Part shown: positions 33,524 through 45,443 of the stretch, in pieces
How the letters are laid out: every line of letters starts with the position of its first letter
How positions within the stretch are numbered: the stretch's first letter is position 1
NCBI RefSeq assembly: GCF_030867145.1
Contig: NC_134441.1
Location: 8,726,992 to 8,790,991, forward strand
Source of the DNA: Opisthocomus hoazin
Taxonomy: Eukaryota; Chordata; Aves; Opisthocomiformes; Opisthocomidae
Length of the DNA: 64,000 bases
Reading direction: 5' to 3'
Program-made: the position numbers and the translations under genes
Notes under the pieces: generated by a model
What the model saw: the letters and a program-made list of their open reading frames with translations, nothing else
Database searches by the model: none
What the model was told of the DNA's origin: nothing

Positions 33524-33610
33524 GGCACGGGGGGCCGAGGGGGGGCCCCCGGGGCTGCGTCACCGCCGTGACGTCACGGGCCGCCCCCTGCCGTCACGGC
33601 GTTATGTGAG
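33524..33610 (-). promoter_or_regulatory. Promoter of the GRK-like gene with a CRE
   Basis: A perfect cAMP response element, TGACGTCA, lies at 33569-33576, about 46 bases before the MELENIVA start codon, flanked by CGTCACGG repeats. Keeping such a site argues that the gene was transcribed until recently or still is. Confidence 0.4.
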
Positions 33611-34690
33611 GGGTAGCGCCGCCCACCGGGAACCCCCCCCCGCCAGCTCCTTGCACCCCCCCCGGGGTGGGGGATCGGCCCCGGACCCCCGGCAGCAGGC
33701 GGAGCGGAGCAGCCTTCCACCCCCTCCTCCTCCCTATCCCCTTCCGCGCCCCGCAGCCCCCCCGACGCGAGACCCCCGCCCGACAGCGAGGGGAGCCCCG
33801 GCCCGGGACCTCCCCTCCCCCGGCAGCCGGGGCCGGGCCCCCCCGACCCCCCGCACCCCCCTACCCCGGGGCCACAGAACGACGAACCCGAACCGCGTTT
33901 CCCCCCCCCGCCGAGCCTTTTTTCCCCCCCCGTTAAAGCAAAAAAATCGCATTTCCCTTTTCCACCGCTGGACCAGCACCATCCCGCCGGGACGACGCGT
34001 TTCACCCCAAAAGCGAGCTGCCCCTGCCGCGGGGGGCCCGGTGCCACGACCCCCACCCATGGGCTGATCCCCCCCGCGAGCAGAGCGGGGCTCGCCCCGC
34101 AGAGACAAGGAGAGAAAAGGAGAGCAAGCCCACTCGTGGGGACCCCCCGTGCCCCCCAGCGCAGGCTGTCCCCGAGGGAGCGTCCCCGGTCGCGGGGGTG
34201 AGGGACGCAGAGGGGTTTCGCAGGGGACCCCGCTCCGCTCGCTGCCCCGCAGCGGCCCAAAGCCGGCCTGAACCGTGGCTGCCACCGCTGCGGCGCAGGG
34301 AGGCCCCGCTCGACGCCGTCGCCGGACCCCGCGCCGGACTCTCCTACCTGCGCAGCCACGCCAGGCCCTCCCGAGCACCGCGGCGAGGAGACGCAGCCAA
34401 TGCCCCAGCCCAGCCACAGCCGCTCTTCGTCAGCGCCTAATTAGCAGGCTCAGCTGCAGGGGAGCGGCCGCAGCCCTTGTTGGGGTGCGGGGGGCACCCA
34501 GGTCCTGCTCCCCGTCCTGAGCCAGGGATCTCGCCACATCCTCACGCTCTTCCTGGGAGCGAGCCCACCCCACGGCAGGACCACGGGTCCCGTCTGCCCC
34601 GGCGGGGACGAGAGCGGGCAGGAGGGTGGCCGTCCCCGGAGTGGGGGAAGCATCAGGTCCCGAACACAGCTGAAACCGGTGGTGTTGAGA
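33611..34690. other. Intergenic GC-rich DNA, no gene seen
   Basis: This stretch lies between the GRK-like start and the LSM1 poly(A) site. Both strands have long open frames because of very high GC content and C/G runs, but none resembles a known protein. No repeat family is recognised. Confidence 0.5.
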
Positions 34691-34697
34691 TCAAGGA

Positions 34698-34703
34698 TTT
34701 ATT
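34698..34703 (-). terminator. LSM1: LSM1 poly(A) signal
   Basis: TTTATT on the plus strand gives AATAAA on the minus strand, about 300 bases past the LSM1 stop codon. The region between is the likely LSM1 3' UTR. Confidence 0.6.
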
Positions 34704-34998
34704 TACAGGTCAAGGAAAACTCTCACCCAGAGCCCCAGGAGGAGGAAGGAGCAAAAAAACCCAAAGCACCGGGCGATTCGCGTCCCGAACGCAAACGCTC
34801 CCGCCCCAGGGTCCCGGGCCGCCCCCGAGCGCCCGCTGCCCTCCTCCTCCGCGAGGGGAAGCGTAAAGGCGCGACTCTTTCTCAGTTACCTGCGCCACAG
34901 AAAACACAACCCAAAAATAAAAACTGCATTTCCGAACTGGCACGATCACGGAGCTCCCCTCGCCCCGCCGCCGAGCGGGGGTCCGGCGGGCGGCGCGC

Positions 34999-36989
34999 CT
35001 AGTACTCGTCCAGGGTGTCTGCCCGCGGGACGCAGAGGCCCCGCTCCTTCAGCGCCTGCACCTTCAGCTTCTCCGACTCCTGCCGGGCCTGCTGCTCCAC
35101 GCGCTGCTCCTCCAGGATCTCCTCGATGGAGACCTGCTGCAGAGGCGTGTCGCTCTCCTTCTCCAGGTCCTGCGAGAGAAACGGCCCCTTGGCACCGCCG
35201 CGACGCGCAGCCCCGCTCGCGGGATGCTCCGGCACCGCTCGGCCGACGGCGCCTCTGCCCACCGCGTCTCGCCAGCCCGGGGGGGACAAAAGCCAGCGGG
35301 GACGGCACAGGTCCTGGCTGGATCTGCGCTCGCGTCTCCCCCGGGACGCCGACACGCTCCCCTCTCACGCGCTCAGGCTTCGGCGATGTCTGGGTGGGCT
35401 CCCGCCAAAGCTGCCGGGGCGGGACGGCTCCCGAGGCGAGCAGCCGAGCGCAGCGGGGTCTGTGCCCATGAGCTCGCGGGCAGCGTGGGGGTTCGGTCCC
35501 GTGAACGCCCGGGTTCCCCCCACGCACCGACCTGCGCGCGCGGGACCACCTCCTCCAGGCAAGGGCTCCCGGACCACAGCACCCGCGCGTTCCCTGACAA
35601 ATGGCGACGCGGAACAGTGGCGCTGGAGGCACCGTGGCGGGCAGGGACGCGGGCTGGGGACCCCCGGGAGAGCTGCCCAGCCCCCTCCTCGCAGCCCCCG
35701 AGCCGCGCTTCATGGCACCCTGCCCACAGAGACGCGGGGGGGGCATTTTCCTGATGGCTCAGCCTGGACCAGCCCTGGGAGGGGGCTCTCGTTTCAGCCC
35801 CCCCAATGGGACAGTGACCACGTTTGTCAGCGGACAGACGGACGGACACCCAGCCGCGGTGCTGGGCCACGTCACCGCGACGGCTCAGCGCCGGGCCGGC
35901 CGCCAGCGGGCAGCGGGAGCCCCGTACTCACTATTTCCCCCAGCAGCACCACGTTCTCGCCTCTCACAACGAAGATGCCCCGCGGGATGTCCCCATACTT
36001 CTTGCCCACGTGGATGCGCTCCACAGTCTGGTGCAGCACCAGGTTTGCTGCGGCGGCCGGGAGAGAGAGAGAGAAAACGACCCGTCTTTCGCCGCTCCCA
36101 CGCCGCGAGGCAGCCGCTGCCCTCCCGTCTGCGCAGGCAGGGCAGCCAGCGCGGACCCCCGGACCCCGACGGCGTTGTGGGCGCTGGGGGTTCTGCACAA
36201 GGATCAGGGCGCTCGGTCGCAGGCACAAGCATCACCCGCACGCATCCCGGGCTGTTTCTGCCCAGAACGGGATGCAGGGAGCAGCGCTGGGCGCGGGTGG
36301 GGGGCAGCACCCGGGCCCGGGAGGTCTCTGCGGAGCCCCAAGCGCGGGGTACATGCAGGTGGGTGGGCGAACCGCGACGCAAACCCGCTCTGGTGCTGTG
36401 GCCCACACCGCCACATCGCTCCCCGCACGGCTCCCCGCACCGTGAACCCAGTTTCTGGCAGCACCGGGGTTGGCGTCAGTCCACGAGGCTGGGGGCTCTG
36501 GGACCCCCCCCCACGGGGCCGGGGGGCGGTAGGGCAGCCGCTGTGTGGAACGGGGACCCCGGAGCGGGGAATCCCGCCAGCCCCCAGCCCCCCACCCCGT
36601 AAGCCCCCCCCCGGGGACGAGCCTGCTCCGACGGTCACCGGAGCCCCGCCGAGCCCCCTCCTCTCCCCGCAGCACCCCCCAGCCCGGCCGTACCGAACTG
36701 GTCGATGCTGCGCAGGTACCCGATGAGCGTCCGGCCGTCCCGCAGCAGGACCAGGTGCTTCTCTGCGGGGGGGAGAGCGGTGGGGGCTCAGCCACGGCCA
36801 CGCGTGGCAGGACCCCCCCCCCCATCTCCCCCTCCCCACGCCGCGGAGCAAGCCCAGCGTTACCCACCCCCCCGGCCCCCCGCGGGGACCCGAGGGTCCC
36901 GGCCGCCCCCGGGCGCGGCCCCGGCGGGGGTCCCGGCGCTCACTGTCGATGTCCTGGATGAGGCTGGCCGTGCCGGGCATGTAGTTCAT
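34999..36989 (-). CDS. LSM1: LSM1, mRNA-decay Sm-like protein
   Basis: LSM1 is the subunit that makes the cytoplasmic LSM1-7 ring, which binds oligoadenylated mRNA 3' ends with PAT1 and promotes decapping in P-bodies. Four exons join in phase: 36944-36989, 36694-36762, 35932-36047 and 34999-35169, giving 133 residues, the same as human. Sm motif 1 includes KKHLVLLRDGRTLIGYLRSI and FANLVL. Sm motif 2 is the GIFVVRGENVVLLGEI strand. The charged C-terminal helix EEILEEQRVEQQARQESEKL and the end DTLDEY are conserved. It starts 222 bases from BAG4, head to head. No lesions are seen. Confidence 0.97.
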
Positions 36990-37211
36990 GGTGCCGCCGC
37001 GCCGCCCCCAGCGGAAGCGCCGCCATGCGCCGGTGCCGCCGCCGCCCCGGAACCGCCCCGCCGCCGGGAGGGGCCCGCCGCGCCGCCGCCCTTTTAAGCC
37101 GAGGCAGACGGTAAGGGCGGGGAGGCCGCTGATTGGCGGGGAGGCGGCGGGGCCTGGCCGCCGATTGGCCGCGGGGCGGGCGGTGGCACGGGACGGGGCG
37201 GGACGGCGGCC
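36990..37211. promoter_or_regulatory. LSM1/BAG4 bidirectional promoter
   Basis: The two start codons are 222 bases apart in divergent orientation within a CpG-rich block. Two inverted CCAAT boxes (ATTGG at 37132-37136 and 37164-37168) are 32 bases apart, a spacing typical of NF-Y-driven bidirectional promoters. GGGCGG Sp1-type boxes flank them. Confidence 0.65.
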
Positions 37212-40200
37212 ATGGAGCCCCGCGGCCGCGCCGCCGAGCCGGGCCCGCCGTGGCCCCCCGGGTCCCCCCGTCCGCCGGCGGCGCAGGTAACGGGGGAGGG
37301 GGACGGGGGACCGGGGAGGGGGGAAGGTGGTGGCGGCCCCGATCCCGATCCCGATCCCGGGCGCTGAGCCCAGCCACCGGGGCTGGAGCCCACCCGCTGC
37401 CCGGCGCGGCCGCGGCCTCGGTCCCCTCGCTGCCGGGGCCGTCCCGCGGAGGAGGTCGGGCAGGGCAGCCCCCCGGTTCCCTGCCCCCCGGGTCCCTGCC
37501 CCCCGGGTCCCTGCCCCCCGGGTCTCTGCCGGGGGGATAAAGCTGCACCCCCCGTCCAGTCCGAGGTGACGCTTCTAGGGCTCGCGTCCTACCAAAGAGA
37601 CCCCCGGGAATGGCCCCACCAAGAGACCCCCGGGGGATGCCCATCTCCAAGAGACCCTGGGGGATGCCCCTGTCAAGAGACCCCCGGGGAACGGCCCCTG
37701 TCAAGAGACCCCCTGGGGAATAGCTCTATAAAGAGACCCCCGGGAATGGCCCCACCAAGAGACCCCCGGGGGATGCCCATCTCCAAGAGACCCTGGGGGA
37801 TGCCCCTGTCAAGAGACCCCCGGGGAACGGCCCCTGTCAAGAGACCCCCTGGGGAATAGCTCTATAAAGAGACCCCCGGGGAATGGCCCCCACCAAGAGA
37901 CCTGTGGGGAACGGCCTGTCAAGAGACCCCCGGGGGATGCCCCCACCAAGAGACCCCCGGGGAATGCCCATCGCCAAGAGACCCTGGGGGATGCCCCTGT
38001 CAAGAGACCCCCAGGGAATGACCCCCACCAAGAGACCTGTGGGGGACAGCCCCGTCAAGAGACCCCCGGGGGATGCCCCCACCAAGAGACCCTTGGGGGA
38101 CAGCGCTATAAAGAGACCCCCGGGGGATGCCCCCACCAAGAGACCCCCGGGGGATGCCCCCGTCGTGGCTGTCTGCTGCCGGGATGGGTGGTGGGAGCTG
38201 GCCATGGCCGGCGGGGACACGTCCCGGTCCCCTCACCGACGGACGGGACGGCCTCTGCCCCGGCGTGAGCATGGGGCTGAGGGTCCGGTCCCCACCCCGC
38301 ATCCCCACGTCCCCACGTCCCCACGCCGAGGCGTTCGCAGGACGGAGCCCGGCCGCGAGAGGAGCCGGCAGCGCCCGGGCGGGAGCTCGGGGAGGGAAGC
38401 GTGGCCGGTCCCGCCGTGCCCCGGCGCCGCGACGTGCTCTGCCCAGATCCATTCTCTGCTGCTGCTGTTGCCGCACAGCGGTTTTTTAGGGGCCGCTGCA
38501 CAAGCACTGCGTGGCGAGCAGGGCTCTGCGCGTCCCAGAGAGGTCCCCTGCTGCCCAGGCGTGACTGTGGCTGGGTGTAATCCTTTGGGATCTGTAGGCT
38601 TGACCCGGCTCTTCCGTAAGTCCCGTCACGCAGGTGATGGGACCCTCTGAGAAACGGTCCGCGGGCAAAAAACCGCTTTGCCCAAAGCGACGGGGTCACC
38701 GGTGGGCTCCGGAGACCCCGACGCCCAGCCCCGACGCCCAGCCGTGGCCTCTGCGGTTCGCTGGACGCTCACGGTCCGTCCACGCCGATCTCCGGAGTGT
38801 GTTCAGAGGAATTCTCGCGCACGCTCTGGACGTCTGGCCCTTTCCTACGCCACGTTCTCAGAGCCGACTGCTCCCGCGGCCTCAGCACGACCCGCGGCTC
38901 GCGCACCGGAGCACCCGGCTCCCCAGGCTGGGAGACCTCGTCCGCTGGCACCGTTCCTCTTCGCAGACGAAGAGCGGAGGGGCTTTGCTGAGTGATTCTC
39001 ACCCAGCAGCCGGTGACCGCGCGGACGTGGCGGACGCTCCCGAGAGCTGCGTGCCGGGAGGAGCGGTGCGCGCGTTGCTGAGCGCAGCTGCGTGAAGCGT
39101 GGTTGAGCTCAGCGTGTCCCCTCCCCGCCCGCCCTCCGGACAAACCGATCCCCCCGCGATGCCCCCCGCTCCCTGAGCGCGCGGCGAGGGCGGTGGGACC
39201 CGCGCGAGGCGGTGTATTGACAGCGGCCGGCAGAAAGCCGCGTTAGAGCAGGAAAACCTAAAAGTGGGGAAAATCAGCTGGGGCAGGAAGGAGCCCTGGG
39301 TTAAACGCCGCAGGAAGGGGGTTCTGAGCACGGCCCACCGCCTCCCCTCTGCTCTTCCCTCCTTCCCAGGCAATGGATTCTCCCTACGCCAACGGAGCCT
39401 ACAGCCCCCCGTACCCCCCGGCTCCCGGCGCTGCCCCGCACTACGCCGGCCCGCCGCAGACGCGGGGGTACTACTGCTCCGGGCCCCCGCAGACCCCCTA
39501 CGCCGCGGAGCCCGCGGGCGCGTACCGGCCCCCGCCGCCCGCTCCCCCCTGGGGCTGCCCCGCCGAGGGCTCCTCTCGCCGGCAGCAGCGCGTTCCTGGC
39601 TACTCCCCGCCGCAGGTAAGAGGCCGGGCACCGGCCGCAGCCGCTTCCAGCCCCGTGGTCGGTGCAGCCGCAGTTCTGGGGCACAAGAAGTTGTTTCGTG
39701 GGGCCGCAGGGGAGGGAGAGCCCCCAGTGCCCCCTCCCATGGGTCCTGAGAGCTGTTGTGGCTTGAGCAGCTTGCCCTGCCTGGCTTCATATAAGTATTA
39801 TATTTATATATTTATATACAAAGATGATCCGAGGGCTGGAGCACCTCTGCTATGAGGAGGGGCTGGGAGAGCTGGGGCTGTTCAGCCTGGAGAAGAGAAG
39901 GTTCCAGGGAGACCTTGGAGCAGCTGCCAGTGCCTGGAGGGGGCTGTAGGAAAGATGGGGAGAGTATTTTCAGCAGGGCTTGTTGCGACAGGACAAGGAG
40001 CAATTGCTTGAAACTAAGGGACGGGAGATTTAGACTGGATATAAGGACGAAATTTTTTACCATGAGGGTGGTGAATCACTGGAACAGGTTGCCCAGAGAA
40101 TCAGGCAGAGGCCCCGTCCCTGGGAACGTTCCCGGCCAGGCTGGACGGGGCTCTGAGCACCCTGGTCTGGCTGGAGATGTCCCCGCTCGCTGCAGGCGGG

Positions 40201-42126
40201 GGGGCTGGGTGGCCTCGAAAGGTCCCTTCCGACCCAAAGCTCTCTACGATTCTGATTCTGTTTACGCTGGTAAATCGTGTGTCTGCAGGGAGCGGTGCTC
40301 GGAGGGGCTCGGGGGTCACGCCTGTCTCCCCCTTTTCTTGCAGACCCCCGGAATGCCCGTCCCACAGTACCCGTACGGAGACGACCCAGGAGGCTCCGCG
40401 GAGGACACGTGGGCTGTCCCCGCCGTCTACGGGGCGCAGCCGCGTTACGCGTGGCCCGCGGCTCCGGTGCACGGGAACCCCTTCGCCTCCGATTCGCACC
40501 CCCCCTGGACGGGCAGCGGAGCCCCTGCCCAGCCTCCCGCCTGGGACGCGAAGGTACAGCTGATGCTCTGCAGAGCCCGCCCGCGCTGGGTCCCGGCCGC
40601 GGTCGGACCGCCCGGATGACACAGCTTTCCTCAAAACCCACCTCTGTCTCCTGGGAATTCCCCTTTCTCCCGGCACCACCAGTTTAGGTAGAGGCAAGGC
40701 AGCAGGCATCCAGAGCGCTGCCAGCAAAGGCTCCTATTTGCGTATGGAAACCCCAGATCCACGGCTGCCGCTCCAGAAAGGTACTGGAGATAGCAGACGA
40801 CCCAGGGCAGGTCTTGAAATGGGTCAAACCTTGTCCGGCTTGTCCAGCTCTGTCCTCTCGAGCAGCAAACGCGGTCAGAAATGCTCCTGCGGAGCGTGGG
40901 ACCAGCCTGCGGCTCAGTTCGCAGACTCTGCTGTTCTACAAGTGCTTCTTTGGGCACAGTCGTCTTCTACGGGGGAATCTTTTCAGCAGAAGAACACCAG
41001 GAAATGATGCGTTTGGTGGGGTCTGCTCATCTCGGCTTCCTCTGGGTTTGGTCGGGTCGAGTGACTCTCCAGAGGTGTGGTCCCCAGGCAGCAGCAGCAG
41101 CTCTGATGGGGGGGGCTGCGTGGACTCGGTTGTCTGGGAACGGCCCAGAAGTGTCCTGCCTGCAGAGAAGCGTCTCCTCCAGAACATCCAAGCGGGACCG
41201 CGCTGACATCCCTTGCGCATCTCCCCTGCTCGTGGGCAGCGAGTGTCCAGCGGCTCACGCGGTTTCTTCTGGACACGTGCCTCTCGCTGGGGATCTGCTC
41301 TTTAATGGCCAGGGCTGGAGCCTGGGTCCCCTGTCCCCTTTGGGACTTCTCGCAGAAACCGGCCTGCCTGGCAGGACCCGGGCTGCCAGCGGCGGGGACG
41401 TGATGCGTTACGGCATCGCGGTGGGTGACGGCCTCGAAAATGCTGCCGGATCCCTGGTAACGCCGTGCCCGGTGTGCCCTGTCCCCAGGCTTGCACGCCT
41501 CAAAGCAGTCACGGTGTCACCGCCGCCTGATCCCCTCGGCCCCGCTCGCCTGCCTTTCGAGCGCGGGGTTAAACACCTGCCTCTAAGGGAAATGCACTGA
41601 GAGATATTTTTCTTTTTCCCCCTTCTGACTGCAGGATAACGCTTACGACAGACGCGAGCCAAGCGCAAACCAGCAGAGCTGCTACTGCGACGTGGATCAC
41701 CAGCCCTGTGGGACAGCGAAGGAGCAGGGGCCAGCCCCCCCGCCGCCCCCCCCGCAGCCCAAGGTGCAGTACAGCGCTCAGCCCCGCATCTACGCCAGCG
41801 CCCCGCGGAAGCTTCCGCCCGGGAGCCGGGAGGCCGGCGTCAAACCCGGCGAGCAGCCCGCAGCGCATTCTGCAGCTGTCCCGCCAGAGATTCAGAGAAT
41901 CCTCCGCGTCATGGCGGGGGCTGAGCCGCTGGAGCAAGAGGTGGATGAGTTTGTGGGGAAAAAGACAGATAAATCCTACCGGCTTCTGGAGGAGATGTTG
42001 ACCAAGCTGCTGCTGGAACTGGATTCCATCGAGACTGGCGGCCAGGACGGCGTTCGGCAGGCCAGGAAAGAGTCCGTCCACAGAATTCAGGCCATACTGG
42101 AAAAACTGGAAAGAAAGGGATTGTGA
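37212..42126 (+). CDS. BAG4: BAG4 (SODD), HSP70 co-chaperone
   Basis: BAG4 binds the HSP70 ATPase domain as a nucleotide exchange factor and silences TNFR1/DR3 death domains. Four exons join in phase: 37212-37286, 39370-39615, 40344-40553 and 41635-42126, giving about 340 residues. The N-terminal part is low-complexity, rich in Pro, Tyr and Gly ([18 protein letters not shown]), as in human. The C-terminal BAG domain runs from IQRILRVM through [20 protein letters not shown] and [16 protein letters not shown] to KLERKGL. Human BAG4 has 457 residues; the shortfall is all N-terminal. Exon 1 here is only 25 codons, and no match to the human NSNYWN segment was found, so an exon may be missed or lost. 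Confidence 0.9.
37588..38163. repeat. AAGAGACCCCCGGGGGATG minisatellite in BAG4 intron 1
   Basis: Units of 22-30 bases built on CAAGAGACCCCCGGGG plus a variable tail (GATGCCC, AATGGCC, CTCTATA) repeat about 20 times. A longer period is overlaid: the segment from about 37608 to 37740 is repeated almost exactly at about 37745-37875. The open frame reading [12 protein letters not shown]-type repeats is a by-product. Confidence 0.92.
39818..40260 (+). mobile_element. CR1 LINE fragment in BAG4 intron 2
   Basis: The plus strand shows the CR1 3' region: GGCTGGAGCACCTCTGCTAT, GGGCTGTTCAGCCTGGAGAA, GAGGGTGGTGAATCACTGG, GGTTGCCCAGAGAA and GGTCCCTTCCGACCC, ending in GATTCTGATTCTG. It lies in the 39616-40343 intron in the sense direction. 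It is diverged and 5'-truncated. Confidence 0.88.
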
Positions 42127-43084
42127 GAGCACATCAGCCACAACACACGGCCCGTTGTTGAGGTTCCAAAGCGTTTTAGTTCTGTTAAATCTCAGCTCTT
42201 TCCGCTACGCACTATTGACAATGAAATAGCAATAAGCCCCCAGCTAAAAAAGCAAACAACACGAAACCATCAAAAAACCCCAGCCCAATGCAGCAGCGCA
42301 GCCCCCACGAAGAGCTTGGCCGCGGACAGACTGAGAGGTCGGACGCAGCAGACTGAACTGTTGGTCTGGAAAAGCAGCTCCACCCGCGGTGCCCACGCCG
42401 CGGAGCTCTCCGTGGGCATCCGCGTCCTCTCCATCAGCAGGAAGAAAACCACTGTCCAGAGCTCCCCGGCCCGGGCGCAGCTCCGGGGGGTCCCGCAGCC
42501 CCAGCAGTCCTTCAGGCCGCCGGGACGCTTGGCAGATGCGGTCACGGCGGTTCTGCAAGGCGCAGCCACAAACCAAGGCTCCGGGCTTGTCAGTCGCCGC
42601 GCGTAGCTTCAGCTTCAGCTTCCTCGCCGCCCAAACCCGTGTGTCTCGTGGGTTCTGTCCGGGCTTAGCGCGCTCGAGCAGCTGCACTGGAGTGCTGCAG
42701 AGGGGACCACGGGGCAGCGCAGGGTGCGAGCGGCTGCCGCGTCGTGCTGTGCCTCCTCCGTGGCGAAGGGCCGGCCCGCGGCGTGCCCTGCGGACGCCAA
42801 ACGCAGCCGGGAAGCCCCAGCCCCGCGGCTGGAAGGGACGGGCGCCAGCAGAGGAACGACGTCGGAGCAGAGCGACCCGCAGCAGCAGGATGCTTGCGAA
42901 GGCTTTCCGGGCCGCTTGGGTAAAAATCCACTTTTTCATGGTAACGTCCTTCCACGAGTGCGCGTTTCGCGTTGCGGCGCAGCGCCAAAGCCGCGGCACT
43001 GCGCGGCGCGGAGGGGAAGGCACCGGCGCAGCCGGCTGTGAGCCCGCTGGTTACCACGTGAATCACTGCTCCGTGCCACGAGGT

Positions 43085-43090
43085 AATAAA
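43085..43090 (+). terminator. BAG4: Candidate BAG4 poly(A) signal
   Basis: AATAAA occurs about 960 bases after the BAG4 stop codon, followed by a TTTT/TGT-rich stretch. Human BAG4 also has a long 3' UTR. An earlier weak signal, CAATAAG near 42230, is possible. Confidence 0.4.
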
Positions 43091-43513
43091 CCCCGGCGAC
43101 TTTTAAGTGTTATTTTGTATGAAGATGTCTCAAAGTCTCTTTTCTTTTTATAAAGAAGCTGCGGGCAAGGCTGTGTCACGCAGACCTGCCCTAGGACACC
43201 AGCCAGGCTGTCTCGGCGGCCAGGCTGGGGTGAACCCAGAGCAATGCCGAGCAGCACCCAAACTGGTCGCCTCTGGGAGTGCTTGTTTGGGGGTGCTCCG
43301 GGGTGCGGTGGCCCCATCGCCTCCCGAGCAGTGCGGACGCTCCGGGACCCCTCAGCCGTGGCTCTAGGGCCGGTGGCCGTGTTTTGGAGGGGGTCTGGAC
43401 GGGGTCTTGGTGTACCCGGGGCTGGGAGTGCCCCGGCCGCACGGGCCACGGGTCAGCACTCATCGGACCCCACATTGTTCCCAGATGGGGCCGCGTGTAC
43501 GGGACTGACCTTT

Positions 43514-43596
43514 GCGGCTCCTGGGCTGTGTCCGTGGCTCCTGGGCTGTGTCCGTGGCTCCTGGGCTGTGTCCGTGGCTCCTGGGCTGTGTCCGTG
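43514..43596. repeat. 20-bp tandem repeat, four copies
   Basis: GGCTCCTGGGCTGTGTCCGT is repeated four times with almost no change, so the array is probably recent. It is not coding. Confidence 0.9.
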
Positions 43597-44902
43597 CCCA
43601 CGCGTGGCCCCGTCCGCCGTGAGCCGGCAGAGAGCTGCGTGTCCCGGGACCCGGCTGCGCTTCCTTTTCGTCCTCTCGTCAGGCAGAGAGCAGCCAGGCC
43701 CAGCTCTCCGTGCTTCGGGTACGGCCTGAAATCTGGCTTCCGAGGACGGGCCCCTGTCCTGGGAGATGAAGCGGATCACAATAAACAGAGCGGTCCCCTG
43801 TCACTGCGCTGCATGCAGAGCGCGCTGGCCAGCCCCAGTGAATGCCACCTTTCTTTCTCGGATGAAGGCAGCAGTGTCAGCAGTGTCCCCGGGGATCAAC
43901 CCCTGCTTTGGCTTTGTTTCTTTTTGTGCAATGCCCGTGGTGGGGACGCTTTCCACCCAACCGGCCCTGCCACCGGTGGCTCTGTAAACCCAGAGGAGTG
44001 AAGAGCGGCACTGCAGCGGCTCTGCCCCCGTCGCTTCATCTTATGGTTGAAAGGCTCATTAAATGCTGCCTCTGACATCCTGAAATCCGTCCTAAGAGAC
44101 TGCTGTGGGTTTGCTGAATTAGCCTGACACAGTAATAACTTTACTCGGGTTTTGTGAAAGGGAATAGAGGCACCAAAACCCATCAGCCACTCTGCAGAAA
44201 TGCGTGGTGCGGGGGCAGAAAGCCGGGTCCTCGGGCGACAGGATTGCTAGCAGACTCGGTTCCAGACTTACTGAGTCCCAGGCTTCGGAGCCCTTAGCAG
44301 TCCCCACAAGGTTTGTCTGCAAAAGGCTGTGCAGGAGATGGAAAAGCAGAGAAGGAACGTAGGTGCCCCGAGAGACCCAACATCTCCCTTTGCAGAGAAG
44401 TCAGGAACCGGGCGGCTGGGCCCGCAGCCGCGCCGGTGCTCTCGTGGCGAAGGGGAGCTTGGAAGGAGAGCACTGATGATGCAGGAGGGGAGAACAGGGC
44501 ATGACCGAGCTCTGAAACCGCCCGTACCTGGCGGGAAGGCTCTCCTTTCTGCTGGAGGCGGATGCACGTTGATCCCCGTAACTCATCCTGGGGAGCGGAG
44601 CCAGCCCCGATGAACAGCGTCACCGTCAGCTGCGGCACCAAGTCCGGGCCACGGTCTCGCCACATCTGTGCTCTCTAGGGAATTACCAAAGAGCTCATTT
44701 CGTGCTCTGCTGCCACATTTGGTTTTTTATTTGGCTGGTACGGCTGCTGAAATAAAGGTTTGGGCTCCCCTGGCGCAGGATCCAGCCAAGGTCTGGAACC
44801 CGTTGTTGCGAGAGATGGTGGAAGTCACCCTGCAGCTGGCCCAGCGGCGCACGCCGACCCCGGCGGCACGGGGAGAGGTGCCCACAGCTCGGGGCGCAGC
44901 AG

Positions 44903-44923
44903 CCCCCCCCCCCCCCCCCCCCC
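44903..44923. repeat. Homopolymer of 21 C
   Basis: An uninterrupted run of 21 C residues follows GCAGCAG and precedes AGCAGGG. Such a run is prone to slippage and to sequencing error in its length. Confidence 0.95.
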
Positions 44924-45443
44924 AGCAGGGTCTCCCCCCACCCTGCCGCTTCAGCCCCTTGGCAAAACCGCGGGGAGAACGGGCAGAGCCGCAGCCGAGC
45001 TCTGCCCCGCGCACCCCCAGCTCCCTGCGACGCCACAAGACGAAGCCGGCAGCCAGCTCCGCTGAGTCTGGAACCCCTGGAGCTGGCGGGAGCTTTATTT
45101 TCCGCATCTGTTTCAGCAGCAGGAACAACCCTGCGCTGCTCACTGCGTCCCGCTTGCTCTAACGCTCCTCTCCCCCCGTCTCAGTGCCCCTCGCGGTGCG
45201 GGGAGGGGTGCGGAGCAGTCCCGACCCCCCGCACGCGGTGCCCGGAGCACTGCAGTGCAGCCAGCCAGGAGACGGGGAAGAACCACGCGCTCCGCTGCCG
45301 TGTCACCAGCGCTCCGTGGGCTGGGACAAAGGTCTCCCGCCGCGGGGACGTGGTAAGGACGGCGCCTTTCTCCGTCCGCAACAAAAACTGAAAGTATGTG
45401 CATGGCACGCGAGTGAGACAAAGTCTGCCAGGACAGAGGAAGT

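Noticed and set aside
37566-38650. Open frames reading KRPPGDAP-type repeats as a possible secreted repeat protein
   Set aside because: The frames follow a minisatellite inside BAG4 intron 1, and both strands read open.
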